From NCBI RefSeq assembly GCF_018829635.1, contig NZ_JAHKKG010000023.1, positions 18,688 through 82,687 on the forward strand: a stretch of DNA of 64,000 nt. The letters run 5' to 3'. The position numbers and the translations under genes are program-made. The DNA comes from Paractinoplanes bogorensis. Its GTDB lineage: Bacteria; Actinomycetota; Actinomycetes; Mycobacteriales; Micromonosporaceae. Below, piece after piece: positions 51,785 through 60,134 of this stretch (the stretch's first letter is position 1; each line of letters starts with the position of its first letter). The notes under the pieces were generated by a model, which saw nothing but the letters and a program-made list of their open reading frames with translations, was not told where the DNA came from and did no database searches.

Positions 51785-52460
51785 GCCGTCGAGACTTCCG
51801 TCCGGGGCGGCACGGTCGTAGTGCCGCCGGTCATCGGTTCAGGTACGTCTTGCACGTCCCGGCGATGACATCTGTCATTCCGGCAATTACTCGCCGGTAA
51901 TTTGCCGGCCATTCTGTCTGACATTTCCGGGACGTGTCATCGGCCTTTCCGGCGGTGGAGTGGCGAGTGAAGGGAAACGCTGTTTCCTATTGATACGTCT
52001 CAATCACTTACGTGGGCGGACCGTCGAGTGCCCGCCACGCTGCGTCCACAACCCACAGTCCAAACCAGACCGATTGTGCTGCCGTCGTGGATCCCGGCAA
52101 CACGTTCAAGTCGGGCGTTTGGTGATCTAGCCTGGCGAACCCTATGTAGATAGCTGATCTTCGATGGGTGGAGGAGTTCGCGAAAATTGTTAACGAGCCA
52201 TTACCGGTGGATCGTGAAATGGCTTGTCAGGGCGATCATGCGGACTGTCCACGATGTTTAGACGCCGATCTAAGGACGGTTCCGGATAGCACTGCCGTCG
52301 ATGGGCGTCAACGACCTGGAATGGTCGTTGTGGAGACACGGCGATCGACCCCCGGCGATCCTTAATTTTTGCTTAGACTCGCCGTCGGTCCCCTCCACCG
52401 GGGCCTGATCCGTGCCGCACCGCCAATTCATCTCCCGTCGTCCTCCGTGGAGGTTGCTCG
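51785..52460. other. Long structured leader/promoter region before the polysaccharide cluster
   Basis: 676 bp without a credible gene, relatively AT-rich. Inverted repeats: TGACA-TC-TGTCA (51866-51877); CCGGCAATTAC / GTAATTTGCCGG (51880-51908); GGAAAC-GCT-GTTTCC (51973-51987); ATTGA-N6-TCAAT (51989-52004); AGCCATT / AATGGCT (52196-52224); CAACGACC-TGGAAT-GGTCGTTG (52309-52330, perfect 8-bp stem). The T-rich TTAATTTTTGCTTAGAC follows at ~52364. I could not match it to the cyclic-di-GMP-I or ydaO riboswitch motifs. A 65-codon plus-strand frame at 52168 has no supporting features. Confidence 0.6.
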
Positions 52461-54575
52461 ATGGTCGCTGCCCGCATGCCCGCCTACCGCCGTGCGGTAC
52501 GCGCCCTGGTCGCCGCACTGTGTGCCGGCGCGCTCGTGACCGGGGCGCCTGCGGTCGCGAAACCTGCCAAGCCCAAGGCCCCGCCCCAGGTTCCGGGCTA
52601 CGGCCAGGTCGCCCGCCCCCAGGTCAAGCCGCCCGCACCGCTGCCCAAGCGGGCCGGCAAGGTCGCGCTGGCCAAGCCGGCGGCCGCGGCCAAGCAGAAA
52701 GCCCCGGCCGCAGCCCTCGCCGGCCTCAACGACAAGGTCGCCCTGCGCGCGCTGGTCGTCGCCACCAACACCGACGACTTCGGCGTGCCGACCTGGAAGA
52801 CCACGCTCGACCGGCTCGGCGCGGCCTACGACGTGCTCTACACGGCGACCACCCCGGTCACCGTCGACACCCTCGTGCGGCCCGACGGCACCGGCAAGTA
52901 CAACGCGATCCTGCTGACCAACACCATGCAGGTGTACGCCGAGGGCAGCTCGTACCTGAACGGGCTGGACAGCAACGAGTGGAACATCCTGTGGGCGTAC
53001 GAGCGGAACTTCGGTGTCCGTCAGGCCTCGCTCTACACCTCGTACGGCTCCTGGCCCGAGGACTACTGCCTGCGCTCGGCCGGTGAGACCTCGGTCGGCG
53101 ACACCCCGCTCAACGTGTCGCTCACCGCGGCCGGTGCCGGCGTGTTCGACTACCTGAAGGCCGACGCCGCTATCCCGGTCGTGCAGTCCTACGTCTACAA
53201 GACGAGCATCGCCCCCGGCTGCGCCGCCGAGTCGATCGCCACCGACGGCACCAACGTGCTGGGCGTGCGCTCGACGTCGGTCGACGGCCGTGAGCGCCTC
53301 GCGCTGACCTTCACCCTCAACCAGTACCTGCTGCAGTCCGACGTGCTGGTCTACGGTCTGGTGCGGTGGGCGACCAAGGGCCTGTTCCTGGGCGAGCAGC
53401 GGCACTACCTCAACGTCGACATCGACGACTGGTTCAACACCGCCGACCACTACTACCCGGACGGCCACATCGAGTACGACCCCGGCTTCCAGGTCTCCGG
53501 CCACGACATGGTCAACCTCGACCAGCGGCAGGACGCGATCGGCAACGGGTTCAAGTTCAACCTGGCCTTCAACGGCGCCGACATCGACCCGTTCGCCGGC
53601 AGCCAGTGCAGCCCCAACGGCGGCATCAACGAGCTGACGGCCACCACCAAGTGCCTGAAGAACGACTTCCGGTGGCTCAACCACACGCTCAACCACCCGG
53701 AGCTCAACAACACGAGCTACGCCGTGACGAAGGCCGAGATCCTCGACAACCGCAACGCGGGCGCGGCGATCGGGCTCAACGAGTCGGCCGGGGTGCTCAA
53801 GACGCCCGAGTACTCGGGTCTCGGCGTCTACACGGTCGACCCGGACGACGACACCGGCGTGCCGGTCGACCACGGCCTGGAAGGTTCCAACCCGAACCTG
53901 CTGCAGGCGGCCAAGGACCTGAACATCAAGTACCTGCACGGCAACATGTCGTTCGCGAGCCACAAGCCCGCGCACTTCAACGCGTCGATCGTGCACCCGC
54001 TGGAGCCGGCGGTCGAGGTCGTGCCGGACTGGCCGACCAACTTCGCCTACTTCTGCACCACGCCCGAGGAGGAGACCGCGTTCTACAACTCCTTCTACGG
54101 CCCGAACGGCAAGTTCCCGTACTGGCCGACCAACCGCACCTACGCGCAGATCCTCGACTACGAGACCGGGATCGCGCTGCAGCACGTGGCGTCGGGCGGC
54201 ATCAACACGCACACCCTGCACATCGCCAACGTCCGTGACTACGGCAACGGCCGCACGCTGGCCACCGACTGGACCGAGGCCACCGTGGCCAAGTACAAGG
54301 CCATCTACTCGGTGCCGCTGCTGAACCTGGACTGGTCCGAGATCGGCGCCTACACCAGCGTCCGCACCAAGCACTTCGGGCAGCTGGCGGCCGGGGCCGA
54401 CGCGGTCTACGACCGGTCCGCGGGCACGGTCACGGTCACCTCGCCGGCGGCCGGGACGCTTCAGGTCAGCGGTGTCACGGGAACGGCCTCGACCACGTAC
54501 GGGACGGATGTCACGACCCCGGTGGCGATCACGGCCGGCACCCCGGTGACCGTCCCGGCCACGCCGCGGGCGTAA
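52461..54575 (+). CDS. Secreted Agd3-like (CE18-type) polysaccharide deacetylase
   Basis: 704 residues, GGAGG 7 bases before the ATG. Signal peptide ~1-33 (ALVAALCAGALVTGAPAVA), then a Lys/Pro/Ala-rich basic linker to ~85. The body begins LRALVVATNTDDFGVPTWKTTLDRLGAAYDVL and contains HYLNVDIDDWF (metal/catalytic Asp pair) and FRWLNHTLNHPEL (His-x3-His), the NodB-like motif pattern in the arrangement of fungal Agd3. A C-terminal all-beta part (~640-704) may bind glycan. Agd3 partly deacetylates N-acetylgalactosamine units of galactosaminogalactan; the following pelF-like and GH114 genes support a similar polymer. First gene of the cluster. Confidence 0.78.
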   Translation: MVAARMPAYRRAVRALVAALCAGALVTGAPAVAKPAKPKAPPQVPGYGQVARPQVKPPAPLPKRAGKVALAKPAAAAKQKAPAAALAGLNDKVALRALVVATNTDDFGVPTWKTTLDRLGAAYDVLYTATTPVTVDTLVRPDGTGKYNAILLTNTMQVYAEGSSYLNGLDSNEWNILWAYERNFGVRQASLYTSYGSWPEDYCLRSAGETSVGDTPLNVSLTAAGAGVFDYLKADAAIPVVQSYVYKTSIAPGCAAESIATDGTNVLGVRSTSVDGRERLALTFTLNQYLLQSDVLVYGLVRWATKGLFLGEQRHYLNVDIDDWFNTADHYYPDGHIEYDPGFQVSGHDMVNLDQRQDAIGNGFKFNLAFNGADIDPFAGSQCSPNGGINELTATTKCLKNDFRWLNHTLNHPELNNTSYAVTKAEILDNRNAGAAIGLNESAGVLKTPEYSGLGVYTVDPDDDTGVPVDHGLEGSNPNLLQAAKDLNIKYLHGNMSFASHKPAHFNASIVHPLEPAVEVVPDWPTNFAYFCTTPEEETAFYNSFYGPNGKFPYWPTNRTYAQILDYETGIALQHVASGGINTHTLHIANVRDYGNGRTLATDWTEATVAKYKAIYSVPLLNLDWSEIGAYTSVRTKHFGQLAAGADAVYDRSAGTVTVTSPAAGTLQVSGVTGTASTTYGTDVTTPVAITAGTPVTVPATPRA

Positions 54576-54579
54576 CACC

Positions 54580-56100
54580 ATGCGGATTGCACTCGTGTCC
54601 GAGGGGACCTACCCCTACGCGATGGGCGGCGTCAGCATCTGGTGCGAGCAGCTCATCAAGGGGATGCCCGACTACCGCTGGGAGGTCGTGGCGCTCACCG
54701 TCGACGGCTCCGAGCAGTCCGTCTTCGCCGCACCGGCGAACCTCGACCGGGTGCACTCCGTGCCGCTGTGGGGCGGCCGTGACCGCGGCCGCCCCCGGCA
54801 GACGCCCGGCCCGGCCTTCACCGGCCCGTACGAGATGTTCCTGCGCGCGCTCATCACGCCGCTCGACACTCTGCGCCCGGAACAGGGCCGGGGGCTCTTC
54901 CTCCTCGCGCTGAGAGGCCTTTACGAGTACGCCGCGTCGGGCGGTGACCTGGGCGAGGCGCTCGTCTCCAACGAGGCGGTCACGATGATGCTCGACGCGT
55001 GGCACGAACTGCGCGTCGAGCAGACCACCGAGGCGCCCACGGTGGCCGACGCGATCCAGGCCACCTGGCTGCTCGAGCACATGCTGCGCCCGCTGAGCGC
55101 CCCGGCCGTCGAGGCCGACATCGTGCACTGCTCGATGAACGGGCTGTCCATGCTCGTGGCGATGGTGGCCAAGTGGCGCTACGGCACGCCGCTGGTGATG
55201 AGCGAGCACGGCATCTATCTGCGCGAGCGCTACATCTCCTACCTGCACGACGACGCACCCCACGCCGTACGGGTGATGGCCCTGAGCTTCTTCCGCTCGC
55301 TCGCCGGGGCCGCCTATCTCATCACCGACGTGCTGGCGCCGCACTCGGCCTACAACCGGCGGTGGCAGCTGCACAACGGCGCCGACCCCGAACGCATGTG
55401 GACGATGTACAACGGCGTCGAGCCGGCCGAGTTCCCGGCCGCCTCCAGCGAACCCGACGTGCCGACCATCTCGTTCATGGGCCGGGTCGACCCGCTCAAG
55501 GACCTGCACACGCTGATCCGCGCGTTTGCTCTGGTCCGCGAGCAGATTCCGAACGCCCGCCTGCGCATCTTCGGTGGCACCCCGGCCGTCAACCGCACCT
55601 ACCACGAGTCATGCGAGGCGCTCATCGCCGAACTGGGACTCGAGGGCGCAGCCGTGCTCGAGGGGCGCATCGCCCGGGCCGTCGACGCCTACCACGCCGG
55701 CAGCATCGTGGCGCTCACCAGCATCTCCGAGGGCTTCCCGTACACGGTGGTCGAGGCGATGGCCTGCGGCCGGCCTTGCGTGTGTACGAACGTGGGCGGC
55801 GTGGCCGAGGCGGTGGCCGACACCGGCCGGGTCGTGGCGCCGCGCGACCACGTGGCCGTGGCCGAGGCCTGCATCGAGCTGCTGAAGGACGACGAGCTGC
55901 GGCACAACCTCGGCTTCGCGGCCCGGGCCCGGGTGCTCGAGCATTTCACCCTGGCCCAGTCGCTGCAGATGTACCGCAACGTCTACGAGGGCCTGGTCAC
56001 CCCGCTCGAGGCGGGCGAGCAGCCGCGTCACCTGCGGCCGTCACGGGTGCCGGCCCCGCGCCTGCGCCCGGCCGCACCGGCGTGGATGGGCCGCCGATGA
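54580..56100 (+). CDS. pelF: PelF-type GT4 glycosyltransferase
   Basis: 506 residues, 4 bp after the deacetylase stop, so translation is probably coupled. Starts MRIALVSEGTYPYAMGGVSIWCEQLI with the PelF-specific N-terminal region (DUF3492-like, ~1-260, including VHCSMNGLSMLVAMVAKWRYGTPLVMSEHGIYLRER in two parts). The GT4 donor half has FMGRVDPLKDLHTLIRAF, RLRIFGG, and the EX7E motif region TSISEGFPYTVVEAMACGRPCVCTNVGG. In Pseudomonas PelF is the cytosolic transferase that builds the GalNAc-rich Pel polymer from UDP-sugar. Confidence 0.88.
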   Translation: MRIALVSEGTYPYAMGGVSIWCEQLIKGMPDYRWEVVALTVDGSEQSVFAAPANLDRVHSVPLWGGRDRGRPRQTPGPAFTGPYEMFLRALITPLDTLRPEQGRGLFLLALRGLYEYAASGGDLGEALVSNEAVTMMLDAWHELRVEQTTEAPTVADAIQATWLLEHMLRPLSAPAVEADIVHCSMNGLSMLVAMVAKWRYGTPLVMSEHGIYLRERYISYLHDDAPHAVRVMALSFFRSLAGAAYLITDVLAPHSAYNRRWQLHNGADPERMWTMYNGVEPAEFPAASSEPDVPTISFMGRVDPLKDLHTLIRAFALVREQIPNARLRIFGGTPAVNRTYHESCEALIAELGLEGAAVLEGRIARAVDAYHAGSIVALTSISEGFPYTVVEAMACGRPCVCTNVGGVAEAVADTGRVVAPRDHVAVAEACIELLKDDELRHNLGFAARARVLEHFTLAQSLQMYRNVYEGLVTPLEAGEQPRHLRPSRVPAPRLRPAAPAWMGRR

Positions 56101-57497
56101 CCGTCGAGGACAAGACGGTGAGCGCGCCGCCGACCCACCCGGTGGTGCTGCCGCGCATCTCCACCGACCCGCTCGACATGCTCGTCGACCGGATGCGGCC
56201 CGCCCTCGGCCGGGCCGTCGAAGCGCTTCAGGTGGCCGCCGCGCTGGAGGCCGACGGCGTCACCGACCGCATCGCCCGGGTCGAGTACGGCTTCCCCGAC
56301 GTGTTCGCGTTGGCCTCCGAGGTGTTCCGCCGCCTCGGCCCGCCGTCCGACGACCCGCCCGCCCCGGCCGCGGCCGGGAACAGCCGGCGCCGCACCCTCC
56401 GGCTGCTGCTCCACGGCCCGCTCTACGCCCTGCCCAGTGCCGTCTTCCCGGCCGTGCTGGCCGTACTCGGGCACCGCAACGCCCTGATCACACTGACCGT
56501 TGCCGGGGTCATCGGCTGGGCCTACGCGGGCACGGTCGCCTTCGCCGCCTACCAGTTGCTCGGTTCCAACCGCCCGCACCGGGCGGCCCGGCTGCTGCGT
56601 TTCTCGGCCCTGGCCGCCCCGCTGCTGGGCGCCGCCCTCGGGGCGAGCCTGGGCGACTGGCGGCTCATCGTGCTCGCCGCGGGCCAGCTCGCCTACCAGC
56701 TCGCGGGCACGGTCCTGATGTTCTACCGCCGCGAGCTGTGGCAGGTCGTGGCGATGGCCCCGGCCGTGGTGGCGGGCGTGGCCTATCTGCTCAGCCCCTC
56801 GCTGCGCGACGCCGCCCTGATCACCGCGGGCGCCGGCGTCACGATCGCGTTCACCGTCGCGCTGCTCTGCACCTTCCGGAAGGGGAGCCGGGACGAACCG
56901 GCCACCCGGCTGCCGTGGCGGGCGCTGAGCGGCGTGACCGCGTACGGGATCCTCTCGGCGGTTCTGCTCCTGCACGCCGCCCTGCCCTACCTGCCCGACC
57001 GGCTCGACATCGCGATCGCCGTGGCCCCGCTGATCCTGTCGATGGGCTTCGTCGAGTGGCGGGCCGAGCAGTTCCGCGCCCAGGCCGTCGGGCTGACCCG
57101 GGGCAGCCGTCGCCCGGCCGACTTCGAGCAGGGCGTGGCCCGCGCGATCGGCCGCGAGATCCTGCTCTGCCTGGCCGTCCCGGCCGTGCTCGGCGTCGCG
57201 CTCCTGGCCGTGCTGGGCACCACCGACCCGGCCGTGGTCGTCATGGTCGCCGCCCACGTCCTGCTCGCCGGCGCCTACTACGCCGCCTTCCTGCTGGCCG
57301 GGTTCGAGCGCTTCGGCCACCTCTGCGCGTCGCTGGTCGCCGCGCTGGTGCTGCACCTCGGCGCCGTGTTCCTGCTGGGCGGCCCGGTCACCCCACTGGC
57401 CGACACCGTCCTGTTCCTGGGCAGCGTGCTCGCGCTGCTCGCGCTTTTCCTGCTCGGCCTGGCGCCGTCCGTCCGCCAGGTTCGCCACTACCGGTAA
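56097..57497 (+). CDS. Twelve-helix membrane protein, PelG-like
   Basis: 466 residues, ATGA overlap with pelF. A soluble N-terminus (~1-95) precedes 12 predicted helices, among them LLHGPLYALPSAVFPAVLAVLG, TVAGVIGWAYAGTVAFAAYQ, LIVLAAGQLAYQLAGTVLMFY, AVAPLILSMGFVEWRAEQF and VLLAGAYYAAFLLAGFERF. Size, helix count, order after pelF and the FVEWRAEQFR-like loop fit PelG, the MOP-superfamily-like partner of PelF in polymer export. Sequence identity to PelG cannot be judged by eye, so the name is by position and topology. Confidence 0.62.
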   Translation: MTVEDKTVSAPPTHPVVLPRISTDPLDMLVDRMRPALGRAVEALQVAAALEADGVTDRIARVEYGFPDVFALASEVFRRLGPPSDDPPAPAAAGNSRRRTLRLLLHGPLYALPSAVFPAVLAVLGHRNALITLTVAGVIGWAYAGTVAFAAYQLLGSNRPHRAARLLRFSALAAPLLGAALGASLGDWRLIVLAAGQLAYQLAGTVLMFYRRELWQVVAMAPAVVAGVAYLLSPSLRDAALITAGAGVTIAFTVALLCTFRKGSRDEPATRLPWRALSGVTAYGILSAVLLLHAALPYLPDRLDIAIAVAPLILSMGFVEWRAEQFRAQAVGLTRGSRRPADFEQGVARAIGREILLCLAVPAVLGVALLAVLGTTDPAVVVMVAAHVLLAGAYYAAFLLAGFERFGHLCASLVAALVLHLGAVFLLGGPVTPLADTVLFLGSVLALLALFLLGLAPSVRQVRHYR

Positions 57498-57517
57498 GTC
57501 ACAAGGGGGAGATCTGC

Positions 57518-58246
57518 ATGCACGCGGTGATTCTCGCCGGCGGCAAGGGGGTGCGGCTGCGGCCGTACACCACCACGCTGCCCAAGCCTCTGATGCCGAT
57601 CGGTGACAAGCACGCGATCCTGGAGATCGTCCTGGACCAGCTCGCGGGCTGCGGCTTCACCTCGGTCACCCTGGCCATCAACCACCTCGGGCCACTCATC
57701 CGCGCCTTCGTCGGCGACGGGGCGCGCTGGGGACTGACCGTCGACTACATCGAGGAGGATCGTCCCCTGTCGACGGTCGGGCCGCTGTTCGGGCTCAAGG
57801 ACTCGCTGCCCGAGCACTTCCTGGTGATGAACGGCGACGTGCTGACCGATCTCGACTACGCCGACCTGCTCACCCAGCATGCCCTGAGCGGGACCGGGCT
57901 GACCGTGGCGATCGCCGAGCGCACGCACAAGGTGGAGTTCGGGGTGCTCGACGTCGAGGCGTCGCAGATCGTCGGGTTCCGCGAGAAGCCGAGCCTGCGC
58001 TACCAGGTCAGCATGGGCGTGTACGGGATGAGCCGGCGCACCCTGGCCCCCTACCCGGCCGGTCTGTCGTTCGGCTTCGACGAGCTGGTGCTCGATCTGC
58101 TGGCCCGCCGGGAGAACCCGGGCACCTATCCGTTCACCGGTTTCTGGCTCGACATCGGGCGGCCCGAGGACTACGACGAGGCCAACCGCAGCTTCGAGGA
58201 GCTGCGGCCCAAGCTGCTGCGCGACCGCGCCGGAGAGCCGGTATGA
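57518..58246 (+). CDS. Sugar-1-phosphate nucleotidyltransferase
   Basis: 242 residues from ATG 57518 (AAGGGGGA upstream). VILAGGKGVRLRPYTTTLPKPLMPIG is the nucleotide-binding signature with the activating Lys; FLVMNGDVLTDLDYADLL carries the metal-binding Asp; VGFREKPSLRYQVSMGVYGMSR and FTGFWLDIGRPEDYDEANRSF complete a single NTP-transferase domain without the C-terminal hexapeptide extension. Supplies an NDP-sugar (GDP, dTDP or UDP not distinguishable). Confidence 0.88.
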   Translation: MHAVILAGGKGVRLRPYTTTLPKPLMPIGDKHAILEIVLDQLAGCGFTSVTLAINHLGPLIRAFVGDGARWGLTVDYIEEDRPLSTVGPLFGLKDSLPEHFLVMNGDVLTDLDYADLLTQHALSGTGLTVAIAERTHKVEFGVLDVEASQIVGFREKPSLRYQVSMGVYGMSRRTLAPYPAGLSFGFDELVLDLLARRENPGTYPFTGFWLDIGRPEDYDEANRSFEELRPKLLRDRAGEPV

Positions 58247-58289
58247 CGGTGGCTGTCCGCGGTTCGCGCTCGTGCTGGGGCGGCCCGCG

Positions 58290-59126
58290 ATGAGGATCGT
58301 GCTCTTCGGCTCGTCCGGGTTCATCGGGCGGCACGTCCGGGCCGCTCTCGACGACGTGGGTGAGCTGGTCACCCCGGGCCGCGATCGGCACGACCTCGTG
58401 CACGGCGATGTCGGCGCGCTCAAGGCATTGATGCGCGCGGAGAAGCCGGACGTGGTGGTCTGCTGCGTCGGGGCGCTGACCGGCACGGCGGCCGAGCTGA
58501 TGCGGGCCAACGCGATGGTGGCGGCCAACCTGCTCGAGTCGGCTCCGGAAGCGCGCCTGGTACGGCTCGGATCGGCGGGGGAGTACGGTGTCGTCTCTTC
58601 CGGTCGCGCGGTGGCCGAGGACGACCGTCTGGAGCCCGTGGGAGCCTACGGGGTCAGTCACGCGGCCGGGACCCGGCTGTTCGCGCTGGCGTCGAACACC
58701 GTGTCGCTGCGGGTGTTCAACCCGATCGGGGCGGGGCAGCCGGCTTCAACCGTGCTGGGGCGGGTGGCTGCGCAGCTGCGGGCCGGGGAGCCGGCGCTGT
58801 CGCTCGGTCCGTTGGGCACTCACCGGGATTTCGTGGACGTGCGGGATGTGGCGTCGCTGATCCGGGCTGTGGTGACGGCTGATTTGCTGCCGCACAACGT
58901 CTACAACGCCGGCAGCGGGCGGGCGGTGACCGTGCGCGAGACGGTCGGGATGCTGGCCGCGCAGGCCGGCTTCACCGGTGCGGTTCACGAGGCGGGGGCC
59001 GGGCCGCAACGGTCGGCCGCGGTCGACTGGATCCAGGCCGACATCTCGCGGGCGGCAGCCGATTTCGGGTGGGCGCCGGCGTACGACCTGAGCGCCTCGG
59101 TCAAGAGCATCTGGGAAGACGCGTGA
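58290..59126 (+). CDS. NAD-dependent epimerase/dehydratase-like protein lacking the catalytic Lys
   Basis: 278 residues from ATG 58290. GSSGFIG nucleotide-binding loop at the start; LVRLGSAGEYGVVSSGRAVAEDDRLEPVGAYG is the strand/active-site region. The SDR Tyr is present, but the motif reads YGVSHAAG where YxxxK is expected, so the Lys is His. RVFNPIGAGQP, DFVDVRDVASLIRAV and YNAGSGRAVTVRETV follow the epimerase/RmlD pattern. Either a reductase with altered chemistry or a non-catalytic member. Stop overlaps the next gene (GTGA). Confidence 0.82.
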   Translation: MRIVLFGSSGFIGRHVRAALDDVGELVTPGRDRHDLVHGDVGALKALMRAEKPDVVVCCVGALTGTAAELMRANAMVAANLLESAPEARLVRLGSAGEYGVVSSGRAVAEDDRLEPVGAYGVSHAAGTRLFALASNTVSLRVFNPIGAGQPASTVLGRVAAQLRAGEPALSLGPLGTHRDFVDVRDVASLIRAVVTADLLPHNVYNAGSGRAVTVRETVGMLAAQAGFTGAVHEAGAGPQRSAAVDWIQADISRAAADFGWAPAYDLSASVKSIWEDA

Positions 59127-60124
59127 GAGGGGCGGTGGCGGTCCTGGCTTCTCTGGCGGCGGCGATTCTGACCGTCACCGCCTGTACCTCGCCGTCCGAT
59201 GACGAGCGAACCGACACCATCGAGCAGTCGCCGCCCGCACCTGCTCGTTCGCGCACTCCGGCGCCGACGCGCACTCCCGCGCAGTCGGCGCCGGCGCCAT
59301 CGCTCACCACCGCTCAGCCCCGCGCGGGCTGGGCGTATCAATTGCAGAACTACCGGGACGGGCGCCTCGACCAGCTGGCGTCCGGCCCGTACGGCACGGT
59401 GGTGATCGACCTGGCCCGGGACGCGCACCGGGACTGGTTCACCGCGGACGAGATCGCGCATGTTCGCGCCACCGGCAAACGGGTTCTTGCGTACTTCGAG
59501 ATCGGCAGCATCGAGGACTTCCGCCCGGAGTACCGGGGCCTCGACCGTGACCTGATCGGGAACGAGTGGGCCGACTGGCCGGGCGAGTACTTCGTGCGTT
59601 TCTACGACGAGCGATGGTGGCAGAAGGTTGTCCGTCCGCGGGTCGACCAGGCGCTGCGGGCCGGGTTCGACGGCGTTTACCTGGACACGCCGCTGGCGTA
59701 CGAGGAGATCTCGCTCAGAAACGTGCAAGGACGTGACCGGGACACGCTGGCCCGGGACATGGCGTCGCTCATCGCGCGCATTTCCGCGTACGGGAAAGCT
59801 CGTCGCCCTGGCTTTTTGATCGTGCCGCAGAACTCGCCGGAACTGCGGCACCAGCCGGGCTACACGGCGGCGATCGACGGCATCGGCATGGAGGAGCTGT
59901 TCTTCCAGGCCACCGACAAGCGCTGCACCGAGGACTGGTGCGCCGAGAACCTGGCCGAGACCCGTGCCCTGCGCGAGGCGGGCAAGTTCGTGCTCAGCGT
60001 CGACTACGCGAGCCGGCCGGACGACGTGCGCGCCGCCTGCAAGCACTACGCAAACGAACGCTTCACCGGCACGGTCACCGTGCTCGAACTGGACCGACCG
60101 GGTCCGGTGTGTCCCCGTGAATAA
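59123..60124 (+). CDS. Extracellular GH114-like endo-alpha-1,4-polygalactosaminidase homologue (lipoprotein)
   Basis: 333 residues from GTG 59123. Lipoprotein signal (AAAILTVTAC) and a Pro/Ala/Thr-rich linker to ~70, then the GH114/TM1410-type TIM barrel: WAYQLQNYRDGRLDQLASGPYGTVVIDLARD, GKRVLAYFEIGSIEDFRPEY, GEYFVRFYDERWWQKVVRPRVDQALRAGFDGVYLDTPLAYEE (parts). The YLD and VIDL acids are the likely catalytic pair. GH114 (for example fungal Ega3) cuts alpha-1,4-galactosamine chains; in a synthase cluster it would trim or release polymer at the cell surface. Confidence 0.82.
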   Translation: MRGAVAVLASLAAAILTVTACTSPSDDERTDTIEQSPPAPARSRTPAPTRTPAQSAPAPSLTTAQPRAGWAYQLQNYRDGRLDQLASGPYGTVVIDLARDAHRDWFTADEIAHVRATGKRVLAYFEIGSIEDFRPEYRGLDRDLIGNEWADWPGEYFVRFYDERWWQKVVRPRVDQALRAGFDGVYLDTPLAYEEISLRNVQGRDRDTLARDMASLIARISAYGKARRPGFLIVPQNSPELRHQPGYTAAIDGIGMEELFFQATDKRCTEDWCAENLAETRALREAGKFVLSVDYASRPDDVRAACKHYANERFTGTVTVLELDRPGPVCPRE

Positions 60125-60134
60125 GGAGAACCGC

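Noticed and set aside
52168..52365. Possible 65-codon gene in the leader of the polysaccharide cluster
   Set aside because: GTG start without clear family, composition unlike neighbours, overlaps two hairpins; no support beyond an open frame.
52030..52440. Cyclic-di-GMP or cyclic-di-AMP riboswitch before the deacetylase gene
   Set aside because: Looked for the GEMM-type CAGGGCAAACC core and ydaO-type conserved segments; neither is present in a recognisable form.
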